Shown here: one piece after another, positions 8,070 through 17,008 of the stretch | Layout: each line of letters starts with the position of its first letter | How positions within the stretch are numbered: position 1 is the stretch's first letter | The notes under the pieces: generated by a model | What the model was told of the DNA's origin: nothing | What the model saw: only the letters and a program-made list of their open reading frames with translations | Databases searched by the model: none | Position numbers and translations under genes: made by a program | Assembly: GCA_002389905.1 (NCBI GenBank) | Contig: DGRE01000057.1 | Span: 1 to 64,000 of the forward strand | Length of the DNA stretch: 64,000 nt | Direction: 5' to 3' | Origin: Hungatella sp. UBA4396 | GTDB taxonomy: Bacteria; Bacillota; Clostridia; Lachnospirales; Lachnospiraceae

Positions 8070-9002
8070 ATGAGCGAAGAAAACAAAGCCCCTCTTCTCA
8101 CCGAAGAACCGGTAGAAACCATGGAGGATTATGCGGCGGAGCTGGAGGCATCCTTTAAGAGGGTGAGAGAGGGCGACCAGCTTACCGGAACTGTTGTCAG
8201 CGTCAGCGAGGACAAGGTGATTCTGGATTTAAAGTATTATGCACAAGGAATCATCTATAAAGAGAATATGAGCAACGATCCGGACTTTAACTTAAACCTG
8301 GAGGTTCACCCCGGAGATGAGATCACTGCAGAGGTTATAAGGAACGATGACGGAGAGGGAAACATCCTCCTTTCCAGAAAGATGGCCAACGACCGCCAGG
8401 CATGGGATAAGCTAAAGGCCATGCTGGAGGACAGGACCGTAACAACCGTCAAGATCGGAGAGATCGTAAAAGGCGGAGCAGTGGCATTTTTAGAGGGTGT
8501 CCGGGGATTTATTCCGGCTTCCAGGCTTTCTGCGGAATATGTGGAGGACTTAGAGGAATACAATGGTAAGACCATCGAAGTCACCGTCATTACGGCAGAT
8601 GAGGAAAACAACAAGCTGGTACTGTCAGGCAAGGAGCCGGCTCTTTTGAAGATGAATGAAGAAAAGAGCAAAAAGATCGCCAAATGCCAGGTGGGAGCTG
8701 TTATGGAAGGAACTGTGGACAGCTTAAAGGACTACGGTGCATTCATCAACCTGGAAAATGGTCTTTCCGGCCTTCTTCACATCTCTCAGATCAGCACCCA
8801 GAGAATCAAGCATCCGGGCGTTGTTTTAAAAGCAGGACAGACTGTGAAGGTGAAAATCATCTCCACAGCAGACAACAAAATCAGCTTGAGCATGAAGGCT
8901 GTTTTAGAGGATGAGGAAGCCACAGCAGAGGTATTTGACTACCAGGAGGAGGGGTCTGCCTCCACAGGTCTTTCCTCTTTATTAAAAGGATTAAAATTTT
9001 AG
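8070..9002 (+). CDS. S1 RNA-binding domain protein (three S1 repeats)
   Basis: 310 residues from ATG 8070. Two upstream in-frame ATGs (8055, 8064) sit before or on the GGAGG at 8057-8061, whereas 8070 has the correct 8-nt spacing. S1 domains lie at about 30-105, 115-185 and 200-270; the last is the most typical (GAVMEGTVDSLKDYGAFINLENGLSGLLHISQIS). The protein resembles the short S1 homologues of low-GC Gram-positives, which bind single-stranded RNA and affect translation or RNA turnover. It is not the six-domain ribosomal S1 of proteobacteria. No clear promoter is visible in the AT-rich gap before it. Confidence 0.85.
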   Translation: MSEENKAPLLTEEPVETMEDYAAELEASFKRVREGDQLTGTVVSVSEDKVILDLKYYAQGIIYKENMSNDPDFNLNLEVHPGDEITAEVIRNDDGEGNILLSRKMANDRQAWDKLKAMLEDRTVTTVKIGEIVKGGAVAFLEGVRGFIPASRLSAEYVEDLEEYNGKTIEVTVITADEENNKLVLSGKEPALLKMNEEKSKKIAKCQVGAVMEGTVDSLKDYGAFINLENGLSGLLHISQISTQRIKHPGVVLKAGQTVKVKIISTADNKISLSMKAVLEDEEATAEVFDYQEEGSASTGLSSLLKGLKF

Positions 9003-9121
9003 AAACTCAAGGAAAAGAATATAAATTGCCAGGTTTCTATGGTATACTATTATAAAGACTGGGGGGCTGCCGAATTGTGGGGCTGCCCCTGTCTTATGAA
9101 AGAGGGGAGGGGGTATGAAGA

Positions 9122-9805
9122 ATGAATATTCCCAAATCATTTGATCAGGTGGACCAGTGGAAATCAGTCATGTTTTTGTATGACTCGGCACTAAAGGAAA
9201 TCAACACAAAGATCGAGATACTCAACAATGAGTTTATTCATATCTATAATTACAATCCAATTGAACACATTAAGTCAAGACTTAAGACGCCGGACAGCAT
9301 CGTAAAGAAGCTGAAGCGGTATGGTTACGAGGTGACCATCAACAACATGGTGGAGCAGTTAAACGACATCGCCGGAATCCGGATTATCTGTTCCTTTACG
9401 TCGGATATTTACCAGATTGCGGAGATGATAACCAGGCAGAGCGATGTTACGGTCCTTTTTGTAAAGGATTATATCAAATATCCTAAGCCAAACGGCTATA
9501 AAAGTTACCATCTGGTCCTTACCATACCCATTTATCTGGCAGACGGGCCTGTGGATACCAAGGTGGAGGTTCAGATCAGAACCATTGCCATGGACTTTTG
9601 GGCCAGCTTGGAGCATAAGATTTACTATAAGTTTGAAGGCAATGCACCGGCCTATTTGCAGCAGGAGTTAAAGGCCTGTGCGGATGTGGTCAATGTGCTG
9701 GATGCCAAGATGTTTTCCTTAAACCAGGCCATTCTGGAGCTGAGTGAGGCCCAGCAGAGAAAGGCCCTGGAGGGAGAAAAGACGGAAGAGGAAGATCTGA
9801 CATAA
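9122..9805 (+). CDS. Small alarmone synthetase, (p)ppGpp synthetase (RelA/SpoT domain only)
   Basis: 227 residues, RelA/SpoT synthetase domain at about 40-165 with signature elements KLKRYGYEVTINNMVEQLNDIAGIRIIC, KDYIKYPKPNGYKSYHLVL and VEVQIRTIAMDFWASLEHKIYYK. There is no hydrolase, TGS or ACT domain, so this is a stand-alone synthetase of the RelQ/YjbM type that transfers pyrophosphate from ATP to GTP or GDP under stress. A GGAGGGGG ribosome-binding site lies 8 nt before ATG 9122. A candidate promoter (TTGCCA about 9027, TATTAT 16 bp later) precedes it. Monocistronic: a terminator follows at 9804. Confidence 0.92.
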   Translation: MNIPKSFDQVDQWKSVMFLYDSALKEINTKIEILNNEFIHIYNYNPIEHIKSRLKTPDSIVKKLKRYGYEVTINNMVEQLNDIAGIRIICSFTSDIYQIAEMITRQSDVTVLFVKDYIKYPKPNGYKSYHLVLTIPIYLADGPVDTKVEVQIRTIAMDFWASLEHKIYYKFEGNAPAYLQQELKACADVVNVLDAKMFSLNQAILELSEAQQRKALEGEKTEEEDLT

Positions 9806-9845
9806 AAGCGCAGCCTTGACGATTCCATTCGCCGGGGCTGCTTTT
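9804..9845 (+). terminator. Terminator of the alarmone synthetase gene
   Basis: GCAGCC (9810-9815) pairs with GGCTGC (9836-9841), flanked by AAAAGC and CTTTTG. Confidence 0.6.
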
Positions 9846-9874
9846 GATTCGGTAAAGAAGAAGGTTATAAGGAA

Positions 9875-11674
9875 ATGAGCACGTTAATCAAGGATACATG
9901 GAGGATTTTTAAGTTCAACCAGAAAAATGCGTTTGTGTTTGGATTTTTGTTCCGGGTGGTCACCACCATCCTGTATCTGACTATCTTAAACAAAGGCATT
10001 TTATTTGCTCTGCGCATGGCGGGCTACAGCTATTTAACCGCGGCGAATATCGGTGCTTTTCTGGTAAAGCCATGGACCCTTATTTTATTGCTTGTGATGG
10101 CTGTTATGGGCATCCTCATCCTGACTTTAGAAACAGGCTGCTTTCTCACTCTTTATCAGGGATCTTTTTATTCCTGGAGGATGAGGCCATGGGAGATCCT
10201 GGCAGGAGGTTTTTCCAAGCTGGCTGATGAGGTCCAGAAGGGAAACTGGCGGCTGGGACTTTTGATCCTGGCTAATTATGCTTTTTCCAATTTATACCTG
10301 ATGTACCGGCTTCTGACCCATGTAAAGCCCCTTAATTTTGTCCTGACTGAAATGATTCGCCAGCCATGGTGGAGGGCGGCTCTGGTTCTTTTTCTTATCC
10401 TTCTTCTGGTGACGGTGGTGCCGGGGCTTTATGCGTTTCACGCCTGTATGATCGAGCAGAAAAGCTTCTGGGACGGGTATATAAAAAGCTGGTGCTTTGT
10501 AAGACGCAGGCTGTTCAAGGTGGTCTGCTTAATGCTTATTTATTACGGGGCTGCCATCATAGGCCTTCGGCTGGTTTACTGGTTCTGCGTTCTGATCACG
10601 GCTGCGGCCATGACTCTGCTTCCGGACAACAGGCTGGCTCTGGCAATTCTCCCGGCCGCCTGTGACAGGATCGAGCTGGTGCTCATATTTTTCACCAGCA
10701 TGCTCATGACCATTGGAAATTTCGGCGCCCTCAGCCTTCAGTATCTGCAGTTTGGCAGCGGATATAAGAGGAAGGAAAAGGGCTTTTATCAGGCTCATAG
10801 AAAGTATGCAAACCGGCGGATGGCGGTTGTGGTTATGGCGGCTTCCGTGGGAATCAGTTTGTTTTCCCTTTTTTATGCGGTGCGCAACGGTTCGGTGATC
10901 ACGGGAGATATTTTAAAGGAAATCCAGATCACTGCCCATAGAGGAAGTTCTAAGGCCGCACCGGAAAATACTCTGGCCGCCATGGCAAAGGCAGTGGAGG
11001 AATTAGCGGATTTTGTGGAAATTGATGTTCAGGAGACAAAGGATGGCGTGGTGGTTTTAGGACACGACACCACCTTAAAACGGGTTTCCGGTGTAAACCG
11101 CCCCATAAGCTCCTATACCTTTGAAGAATTGAAGAAGCTGGAGGCGGGAAGCTGGTTTTCCGGTGAATTTAAGGGAGAGCCCATTCCCTCCCTGGAGCAG
11201 GTTATGGAATACTGCAAGGGCCGGATTAATATTAATATTGAGCTTAAGAATCTGGGCAGTGAAAGTCTGCTTCCCGATAAGGTGGTGGAGCTGATCGGAA
11301 AATACCAGATGAAGGAACAGTGTGTGGTCACCTCCAGCCGGTTTTCCTATCTGGTCCGCATCCGCGAACTGGCTCCGGATATCCGGACGGGATATATTGT
11401 TTCAGCGGCCTATGGAAATTACTATTCCAGCGATACCATTGACTTTATCAGCCTTCGTTCCAGCTTTGTGACAGAAAGGCTGGTGGAGGCGGCCCATGAA
11501 AAGGGCAAGGCCGTCCACGCCTGGACGGTAAACAGCAAAAGCGAGCTGGAACGGATGAAGATGCTGGGAGTGGATAATATTATAACCGACTATCCGGTTC
11601 TGGCAAGGGAGATCGTATACCGTGAAGAGGCTACGGAAACACTTTTGGAGTACTTGAGACTGGTTTTAAGATAG
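9875..11674 (+). CDS. Membrane-anchored glycerophosphodiester phosphodiesterase
   Basis: 599 residues. The first half (about 1-335) has six to eight membrane segments of the GDPD-associated membrane domain. The second half (about 348-590) is a GDPD TIM barrel: ITAHRGSSKAAPENTLAAM (catalytic His/Arg), VEIDVQETKDGVVVLGHD (metal-binding Glu/Asp and the second catalytic His) and INIELKN. It hydrolyses glycerophosphodiesters from lipid or teichoic-acid turnover to sn-glycerol 3-phosphate and an alcohol. The barrel most likely faces outward, which is inference. The dtd gene starts 15 bp downstream, so they may be co-transcribed. Confidence 0.92.
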   Translation: MSTLIKDTWRIFKFNQKNAFVFGFLFRVVTTILYLTILNKGILFALRMAGYSYLTAANIGAFLVKPWTLILLLVMAVMGILILTLETGCFLTLYQGSFYSWRMRPWEILAGGFSKLADEVQKGNWRLGLLILANYAFSNLYLMYRLLTHVKPLNFVLTEMIRQPWWRAALVLFLILLLVTVVPGLYAFHACMIEQKSFWDGYIKSWCFVRRRLFKVVCLMLIYYGAAIIGLRLVYWFCVLITAAAMTLLPDNRLALAILPAACDRIELVLIFFTSMLMTIGNFGALSLQYLQFGSGYKRKEKGFYQAHRKYANRRMAVVVMAASVGISLFSLFYAVRNGSVITGDILKEIQITAHRGSSKAAPENTLAAMAKAVEELADFVEIDVQETKDGVVVLGHDTTLKRVSGVNRPISSYTFEELKKLEAGSWFSGEFKGEPIPSLEQVMEYCKGRININIELKNLGSESLLPDKVVELIGKYQMKEQCVVTSSRFSYLVRIRELAPDIRTGYIVSAAYGNYYSSDTIDFISLRSSFVTERLVEAAHEKGKAVHAWTVNSKSELERMKMLGVDNIITDYPVLAREIVYREEATETLLEYLRLVLR

Positions 11675-11689
11675 ACAGGAGAACATGAC

Positions 11690-12148
11690 ATGAAAGTTGT
11701 ATTGCAGCGCGTGACCAGCGCCGGCGTTACGGTGGAGGGCACACAGATTGGTTCTATTGGAAAGGGATTTTTGCTTCTCCTTGGAGTGTGTGATACGGAT
11801 ACAAGGGAAATCACGGAAAAGCTGGCGGATAAGATCTGCAAGCTTAGAATTTTCCAGGATGAAAACGGGAAGACCAACCTCTCTCTGGCCGATGTGGGAG
11901 GAGAGATTTTGGTGGTCAGCCAGTTTACCCTTTATGCGGACTGCAAAAAGGGCAACCGGCCCAGCTTTATCAGGGCAGGCAGCCCCGCTCTTGCGGAGGA
12001 GCTTTACGAATATATGGTAGAGCAGTTAAAGGCCCGGGGAAACAAGGTGGAACACGGCAGCTTCGGAGCTGATATGAAGGTGGAGCTTGTCAATGACGGC
12101 CCCTTCACCCTGGTTCTTGACAGCCAGGAGATATGCGGAACAATTTAA
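11690..12148 (+). CDS. dtd: D-aminoacyl-tRNA deacylase
   Basis: 152 residues, the usual size of DTD. Starts MKVVLQRVTSAGVTVEG and carries the two active-site motifs SQFTLYAD (about 90-97; family SQxxL) and NDGPFTL (about 136-142; family Gly-cisPro motif NXGPXT). It removes D-amino acids mischarged onto tRNA. Start ATG 11690 with AGGAGAAC upstream. In many Firmicutes dtd follows relA; here a small alarmone synthetase and a GDPD gene lie upstream. Confidence 0.95.
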   Translation: MKVVLQRVTSAGVTVEGTQIGSIGKGFLLLLGVCDTDTREITEKLADKICKLRIFQDENGKTNLSLADVGGEILVVSQFTLYADCKKGNRPSFIRAGSPALAEELYEYMVEQLKARGNKVEHGSFGADMKVELVNDGPFTLVLDSQEICGTI

Positions 12149-12159
12149 CCAAATCAAGC

Positions 12160-12190
12160 AGCGAAGCGGATTGCGAATATCTGCTTGACT
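12160..12190 (+). repeat. 31-nt palindromic intergenic element, copy 1
   Basis: The segment starting AGCGAAGCGGATTGC and ending CTGCTTGACT matches the reverse complement of 53299-53329 at 29 of 31 positions by hand count. Its core folds as a hairpin (AAGCGGAT with ATCTGCTT, one G-T pair). It lies between dtd and the M18 aminopeptidase gene. Confidence 0.7.
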
Positions 12191-12234
12191 TAGCAGGATA
12201 AAATACCTGTCAATATCATCGGAGGTTTACTAAA

Positions 12235-13629
12235 ATGGAAAAAACAATAGGACAAAAGCTCCAGGAGGAGCTGACATTCACATTTCCCCACATTGCAAAG
12301 GCGGCACCTGAGCAGAGGGCGGAGGCAGAAGAGTTCTGCCAGGGCTATAAACGATTTTTAGACAACGGCAAGACAGAGCGGGAATGCGTTAGAGAAGCAT
12401 TGGCAATGCTTGAGATGCAGGGCTATGTGCCCTTTGAAGAGGGAAAGGCTTATAAGACCGGGGATAAGGTCTATCTGGTAAACAGAAACAAAGCCATTCT
12501 GGCAACCACCTTTGGAAAGGAGAGCCTGGATAAGGGCGTGCGCATCAACGGTGCCCACATCGATTCCCCAAGGCTGGATTTAAAGCCTAATCCCCTTTAT
12601 GAAAAAAGCGAGCTGGCTTTCTTTAAGACTCATTATTACGGCGGAATCCGCAAATACCAGTGGGGCGCCACCCCTCTTGCCATGCACGGCGTTATCATCA
12701 AGAAGAACGGGGAAACCGTTGAAGTGAACATCGGAGAGAAGGAGGGTGATCCTGTATTCTGCGTGACAGACCTTCTTCCCCATTTAGCTGCAGATCAGAA
12801 TGAGAGAAAGCTGAAGGACGGCTTAAAGGGAGAGGAGCTTAATGTGCTTGTAGGTTCCATTCCATATCTCGACCAGGCGGAAATTAAAGAGGGAGTCAAG
12901 CTTTTGGCTCTTAAGCTTCTTCATGAGCGCTACGGCATTGTGGAGGCTGACTTTTTCCGGGCGGAAATCGAGATGGTTCCGGCAGGAAAGGCCCGTGACG
13001 TGGGACTGGATAACAGCATGATCGGAGCCTACGGACAGGATGACAGGGTCTGTGCCTACACGGCCTTGATGGCGGAAATCGAAGCCAAAGAACCGAAGTA
13101 TACCACAGTGACTATTCTGACGGATAAGGAAGAAACCGGTTCTGACGGAAACACGGGGCTCAGCTCCGATTATGTGCGTCACTACATCGAGGACCTGGCC
13201 CAGATGGCAGGAGTTCATGCCAGAACAGTGCTGAGAAATTCCATCTGTCTGTCCTCTGATGTGAATGTGGCCTATGACCCCAACTTCCCTCAGGTATGCG
13301 ACGAGCGGAATACCTGTTTCTTAAACAAGGGATGTGTCCTGACCAAGTACACCGGAGTGCGGGGAAAAGTTGGCACCAGCGATGCCAGCGCAGAGGTGAT
13401 GGCAAAGGTAATTGCCATGCTGGAGCAGGAGGGAGTTTACTGGCAGGCAGGAGAACTTGGCGCCGTGGATCAGGGAGGCGGCGGCACCATTGCCAAATAT
13501 GTGGCCCATATGGATGTGGACGTAGTTGATTTGGGAGTTCCCATTCTTTCCATGCATTCTCCTTTTGAACTTTCCTCTAAGCTGGATGTGTACAATACAT
13601 ACAGGGCGTTTCAGGCTTTTTACAAATAA
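12235..13629 (+). CDS. M18-family metalloaminopeptidase
   Basis: 464 residues. The signatures NGAHIDSPRLDLKP (first metal His/Asp), TDKEETGSDGNTG (catalytic Glu and metal Glu), a Ser-Asp pair at SSDVNVAYDPN and the late MHSPFELSSKLD (last metal His) define the di-zinc M18 family (aspartyl aminopeptidase-like). Cytosolic peptide turnover, releasing N-terminal, often acidic, residues. GGAGG precedes ATG 12235. It has its own unit after the palindromic element at 12160. Confidence 0.93.
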   Translation: MEKTIGQKLQEELTFTFPHIAKAAPEQRAEAEEFCQGYKRFLDNGKTERECVREALAMLEMQGYVPFEEGKAYKTGDKVYLVNRNKAILATTFGKESLDKGVRINGAHIDSPRLDLKPNPLYEKSELAFFKTHYYGGIRKYQWGATPLAMHGVIIKKNGETVEVNIGEKEGDPVFCVTDLLPHLAADQNERKLKDGLKGEELNVLVGSIPYLDQAEIKEGVKLLALKLLHERYGIVEADFFRAEIEMVPAGKARDVGLDNSMIGAYGQDDRVCAYTALMAEIEAKEPKYTTVTILTDKEETGSDGNTGLSSDYVRHYIEDLAQMAGVHARTVLRNSICLSSDVNVAYDPNFPQVCDERNTCFLNKGCVLTKYTGVRGKVGTSDASAEVMAKVIAMLEQEGVYWQAGELGAVDQGGGGTIAKYVAHMDVDVVDLGVPILSMHSPFELSSKLDVYNTYRAFQAFYK

Positions 13630-13772
13630 TAAAATTTAACTGAAGTAAGTTACGGTTTCATTAAGAAATATATGCCAATTTCAGGAAAAGGCTTTTTTTA
13701 CTTTGCCTGATATGGTATAACTGTCAGGAGACAGTTTTGTCAGAATTAATTTAATAGAAGGAAAAGGATTAT

Positions 13773-14864
13773 ATGATGAAAAAAATTTTTAAAGTATGTA
13801 TGTGCGGCCTTGTGGCTGCAGCTCTTATTTCAGGCTGTGGAAAGAAGGCAGCAGAAGAAACAACAGAGGCGGCAACCGAGTCCTCCGCCCAGGAGACAGT
13901 GGAAACTGTGGATTTATCCGGTGTGGATAACGGAACCATCACCCTTGGACAGTACAAGGGAGTGGAAGTGACCAAAGATGCTGTGGAAGTGACAGAAGAT
14001 GAAGTGAACCAGATCATTCAGGGTGAGCTGGAAGGCAGCGCAACATATGAAGAAGTGGACCGGGTTGTCCAGGACGGCGACCAGGTTAACATCGACTACG
14101 TAGGAACCAAGGATGGAGTTGCCTTTGAAGGCGGAACAGCTCAGGGCTATGACCTGACCATTGGCTCCGGACAGTTTATCGAAGGCTTTGAAGAGGGCCT
14201 TGTAGGTGCTAAAAAGGGCGATAAGGTCAGCCTGGATCTCACCTTCCCGGAAGGCTATCAGAGTGCCGAGCTGGCAGGTCAGGCAGTGGTATTCGAAGTG
14301 ACTGTCAATGCCGTAAAAGAGAAAAAGGTTCCTGAGTTAAACGATGCCTTTGTTCAGGAAAAATCTGAATTCAAGACAGTGGATGAATACAAGGAAGATA
14401 AGATGCAGACCCTGCTGTTAGAGAAAAATGAGCAGGCAGAGCAGAAGGTAAAGGGCGATATTTTCAATGCAGTACTGGAAGGCTCTACCGTTGAACCGAA
14501 GCAGGAAGCTATTGATGCCAACTATAACAATGTGCTGGCTACCTACACCAATCAGGCTGCAGCCTACGGCATGGATCTGGCCACCTTTGCAGGCGCTCTT
14601 GCAGGAATGGATGTGGAAACCTTTAAGGAATCCGTGTTAAAGCCCCAGGCAGAGGGAATGGTAACCCAGAGACTGGTGATTAACGCCGTTGCAGAAGCAG
14701 AAGGAATCACCATTTCTGATGAGGACCGCCAGGAGGTCGCAGACGAAATGGGCTATGAAAGCGTGGAAAAGCTGCTTGAAATCGCAAGCCAGTTTGACCT
14801 TGACGATTATATTATGACCAATAAAGTAATGGATTTTCTAACAGAGAACGCAGTAGTTAAATAA
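13773..14864 (+). CDS. Trigger-factor-like FKBP peptidyl-prolyl isomerase lipoprotein
   Basis: 363 residues. The signal peptide ends ALISGC with a lipidated Cys at about 22, followed by a Glu/Thr-rich linker. An FKBP-type domain lies at about 95-185 (VQDGDQVNIDYVGTKDGVAFEGG, IGSGQFIEGFEEGLVGAKKGDKVSLDLTFPEGY, VVFEVTVNAVKEKKVPELND). A trigger-factor C-terminal-like helical arm follows (about 190-355). It lacks the N-terminal ribosome-binding domain and is lipid-anchored, so it should act as a foldase outside the membrane, not on the ribosome. Either of two adjacent ATGs (13773, 13776) fits the AGAAGGAAAAGG site. The xpt gene follows by 29 bp. Confidence 0.88.
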   Translation: MMKKIFKVCMCGLVAAALISGCGKKAAEETTEAATESSAQETVETVDLSGVDNGTITLGQYKGVEVTKDAVEVTEDEVNQIIQGELEGSATYEEVDRVVQDGDQVNIDYVGTKDGVAFEGGTAQGYDLTIGSGQFIEGFEEGLVGAKKGDKVSLDLTFPEGYQSAELAGQAVVFEVTVNAVKEKKVPELNDAFVQEKSEFKTVDEYKEDKMQTLLLEKNEQAEQKVKGDIFNAVLEGSTVEPKQEAIDANYNNVLATYTNQAAAYGMDLATFAGALAGMDVETFKESVLKPQAEGMVTQRLVINAVAEAEGITISDEDRQEVADEMGYESVEKLLEIASQFDLDDYIMTNKVMDFLTENAVVK

Positions 14865-14893
14865 CAAATAAATTACACAGGGAGGAACCTTTC

Positions 14894-15475
14894 ATGCAGC
14901 TTTTAATGGACCGAATCCGCAGGGATGGAAAAATCAAGGCCGGTAATGTGTTAAAAGTTGACAGCTTCTTAAATCACCAGATGGATATTAAGCTGTTTGT
15001 TGAGATCGGAAAAGAGTTTAAGAGACGTTTTGCCGATTGTGAGATCAATAAGATATTGACTATAGAAGCGTCCGGTATCGGCATTGCTTGTATTGTGGCC
15101 CAGTATTTCGAGGTGCCTGTGGTTTTTGCAAAAAAATCCAAGACCAAGAATATTGCAGGCGATATTTATACCACCCAGGTGGAATCCTTCACCCATGGCA
15201 GGACCTATGATATTATGGTTGCCAAGGAATTTTTGGGAGCCGGTGACAAGGTACTTCTCATTGATGATTTTTTAGCCAATGGAAAAGCCTTGGAAGGTCT
15301 GTCTGATATTGTAAAAAACTCCGGTGCAGAGCTGGTAGGAGCGGGAATTGTCATTGAAAAAGGATTTCAGCCCGGAGGAGATCATTTAAGGGAACAGGGA
15401 ATTAAGGTAGAATCCCTGGCTATCGTTGAAAGCATGGATGAAAAAGCGGGTACCATACGTTTTCGGGGGGAATGA
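14894..15475 (+). CDS. xpt: Xanthine phosphoribosyltransferase
   Basis: 193 residues, the size of Firmicute Xpt. Starts with the typical VLKVDSFLNHQMDI and carries the PRPP loop VLLIDDFLANGKALEGL (about 120-136). It salvages xanthine to XMP using PRPP. GGGAGG precedes ATG 14894. No purine riboswitch is visible: the gap to the upstream gene is only 29 bp, unlike the guanine-riboswitch-controlled xpt of Bacillus. The stop overlaps the next start (ATGA at 15472-15475), so the HAD gene is translationally coupled. Confidence 0.93.
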   Translation: MQLLMDRIRRDGKIKAGNVLKVDSFLNHQMDIKLFVEIGKEFKRRFADCEINKILTIEASGIGIACIVAQYFEVPVVFAKKSKTKNIAGDIYTTQVESFTHGRTYDIMVAKEFLGAGDKVLLIDDFLANGKALEGLSDIVKNSGAELVGAGIVIEKGFQPGGDHLREQGIKVESLAIVESMDEKAGTIRFRGE

Positions 15476-16275
15476 TGGCTGGCAAGAGAAAGGTATTGTT
15501 TTTTGATATTGACGGAACTCTTTATTCTGAGGTGAACCGGAATATGCCGGAAAGTGCCAAAAAAGCGGTTGCTAAGGCCCGTGAAAAGGGGCATCTGGTA
15601 TTTATCAATTCGGGCCGTCCATATTGTCTTATAGGGCCTATTAAGGAAATGATTGAGGTGGATGGTTACTGCTGCGGCTGCGGAACCAGGATTGTGGCAG
15701 AGGAAGAAGTTCTTTTCTCCGCCACCATTCCCCGTGAAAGAGGCGCTGAGATTAAAAAGATCATTGTGGATCATGACATGGATGGGATTCTGGAGGGGAC
15801 ACAAGACTGTTATTTCCGGGAAGGGACCTCCCGCATTCCTGCAATCGAAAGTCTGAAAGAAAAGCTGAAGAAGGAGGGCAGTGTGCTCTCTCCCTTTGGC
15901 TGGGAAACAGATTGTTACGATTTTGATAAATTCTGTGTCTTTACTGATGAGAAAAGTGATTTAAAGGGCTTTGCCCGTGCCATAGGGCTGGACTTTGATA
16001 TCATAAACAGGGGGAACGGTTTTTATGAATGTGTTCCAACCGGATATTCCAAGGCGACAGCCATGGAAGTGGTCTTAAAGCATTACGGAATTTCTCTGGA
16101 AGATGCCTACGTGTTTGGAGACAGCACCAATGATCTGTCCATGTTTGAATATGCGAAAAACTGTATTCTTATGGGGCATCACGATGTGGAACTGGAGCCT
16201 TATGCCACCTTTTACACCAAAAATGTGGAGGATGACGGGGTGGCTTATGCCATGGAGAAGCTGGGGTTAATTTGA
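15472..16275 (+). CDS. HAD-superfamily hydrolase (Cof type, subclass IIB)
   Basis: 267 residues. HAD motif I FFDIDGTLYS (about 9-18), motif II INSGRP, a C2 cap domain (about 85-190), and motifs III/IV SKATAMEVVLKHYG and VFGDSTNDLSMF. Cof-type HADs are Mg-dependent phosphatases of sugar phosphates or nucleotides; the substrate cannot be told from sequence. Two consecutive ATGs (15472, 15475) are possible. It overlaps both neighbours by 4 bp and so belongs to an xpt-HAD-YczE operon. Confidence 0.9.
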   Translation: MMAGKRKVLFFDIDGTLYSEVNRNMPESAKKAVAKAREKGHLVFINSGRPYCLIGPIKEMIEVDGYCCGCGTRIVAEEEVLFSATIPRERGAEIKKIIVDHDMDGILEGTQDCYFREGTSRIPAIESLKEKLKKEGSVLSPFGWETDCYDFDKFCVFTDEKSDLKGFARAIGLDFDIINRGNGFYECVPTGYSKATAMEVVLKHYGISLEDAYVFGDSTNDLSMFEYAKNCILMGHHDVELEPYATFYTKNVEDDGVAYAMEKLGLI

Positions 16276-16895
16276 TGAAAAGCAGGAAGAAAATAGAGAA
16301 AAGGCAGATCATCATGTATCTTCTCGGTGTTTTGATCATTCCGGTGGGTGTTGTTTTCACCGTCAATTCCCATGCAGGAGCGGGAGGATTTGATGCCATG
16401 AACTTTGTTCTGGCAAAATACCTGGGTATCAATACTTCGTATGTGATTTACGTAACTTCATTTTTGATTGTACTCATTACAGCAGGAATCCGAAGAACCT
16501 ATCCCAGAATGGTCACCTTTGTGTCATCTTTTCTGATTGGATTTTTTATTGATATCAGCAAGAACATGCTGGAGGGCGTGGAGGGAACAGGACTTATTTC
16601 CTCAGCAGTTCTGCTCATAGTGGGAATGATTATACTGGGCTTCGGCGTCGCCTCTTATATTGCCTCGGGACTGCCGCCCAATACCAATGATGATCTGGTT
16701 TTGGCACTGAGGGAAAAGGGAATGCCTATCGGAATGGCTAAGATTAGTTTTGATGCGGTATGTGCTGTTCTGGCTTTTCTTTTAGGCGGTGAGATTGGCT
16801 GGGGAACCATTGTGATTACCTTTGGCCTTGGATGTGTGGTACAGTTTTTTGATGGTTTTTTCAGCAATTATGTAAGAAAAGCTGTTGCCGGCTGA
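16272..16895 (+). CDS. YczE/YyaS/YitT-family membrane protein
   Basis: 207 residues, about five membrane segments (14-34, 55-73, 80-97, 112-132, 160-195). The phrase GAGGFDAMNFVLAKYLG and the glycine-rich GFGVASYIASGLPPNTNDDLVLAL match the YczE/YitT-like integral membrane family, whose function is unknown. It overlaps the HAD gene by 4 bp and ends at a terminator. Confidence 0.75.
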   Translation: MMKSRKKIEKRQIIMYLLGVLIIPVGVVFTVNSHAGAGGFDAMNFVLAKYLGINTSYVIYVTSFLIVLITAGIRRTYPRMVTFVSSFLIGFFIDISKNMLEGVEGTGLISSAVLLIVGMIILGFGVASYIASGLPPNTNDDLVLALREKGMPIGMAKISFDAVCAVLAFLLGGEIGWGTIVITFGLGCVVQFFDGFFSNYVRKAVAG

Positions 16896-16950
16896 ACCGT
16901 TTAGAAATGATTGTTTCAATATAAAAATTATAAATTGAACATAGGATATG

Positions 16951-16993
16951 AAAAAAGGAGATTGCCGCACCAGTGCGGCAGTCTCCTTTTTTA
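16951..16993. terminator. Bidirectional terminator
   Basis: AAAAAAGGAGA-TTGCCGCAC pairs with GTGCGGCA-GTCTCCTTTTTT, a 17-pair stem with A- and T-runs on both sides. It separates the convergent YczE-like (+) and AraC (-) genes. Confidence 0.9.
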
Positions 16994-17008
16994 GGAAAAT
17001 TTTACTTG

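Noticed and set aside
14865..14893. Purine riboswitch upstream of xpt
   Set aside because: The gap is only 29 bp, too short for the aptamer, and shows no purine-riboswitch core.
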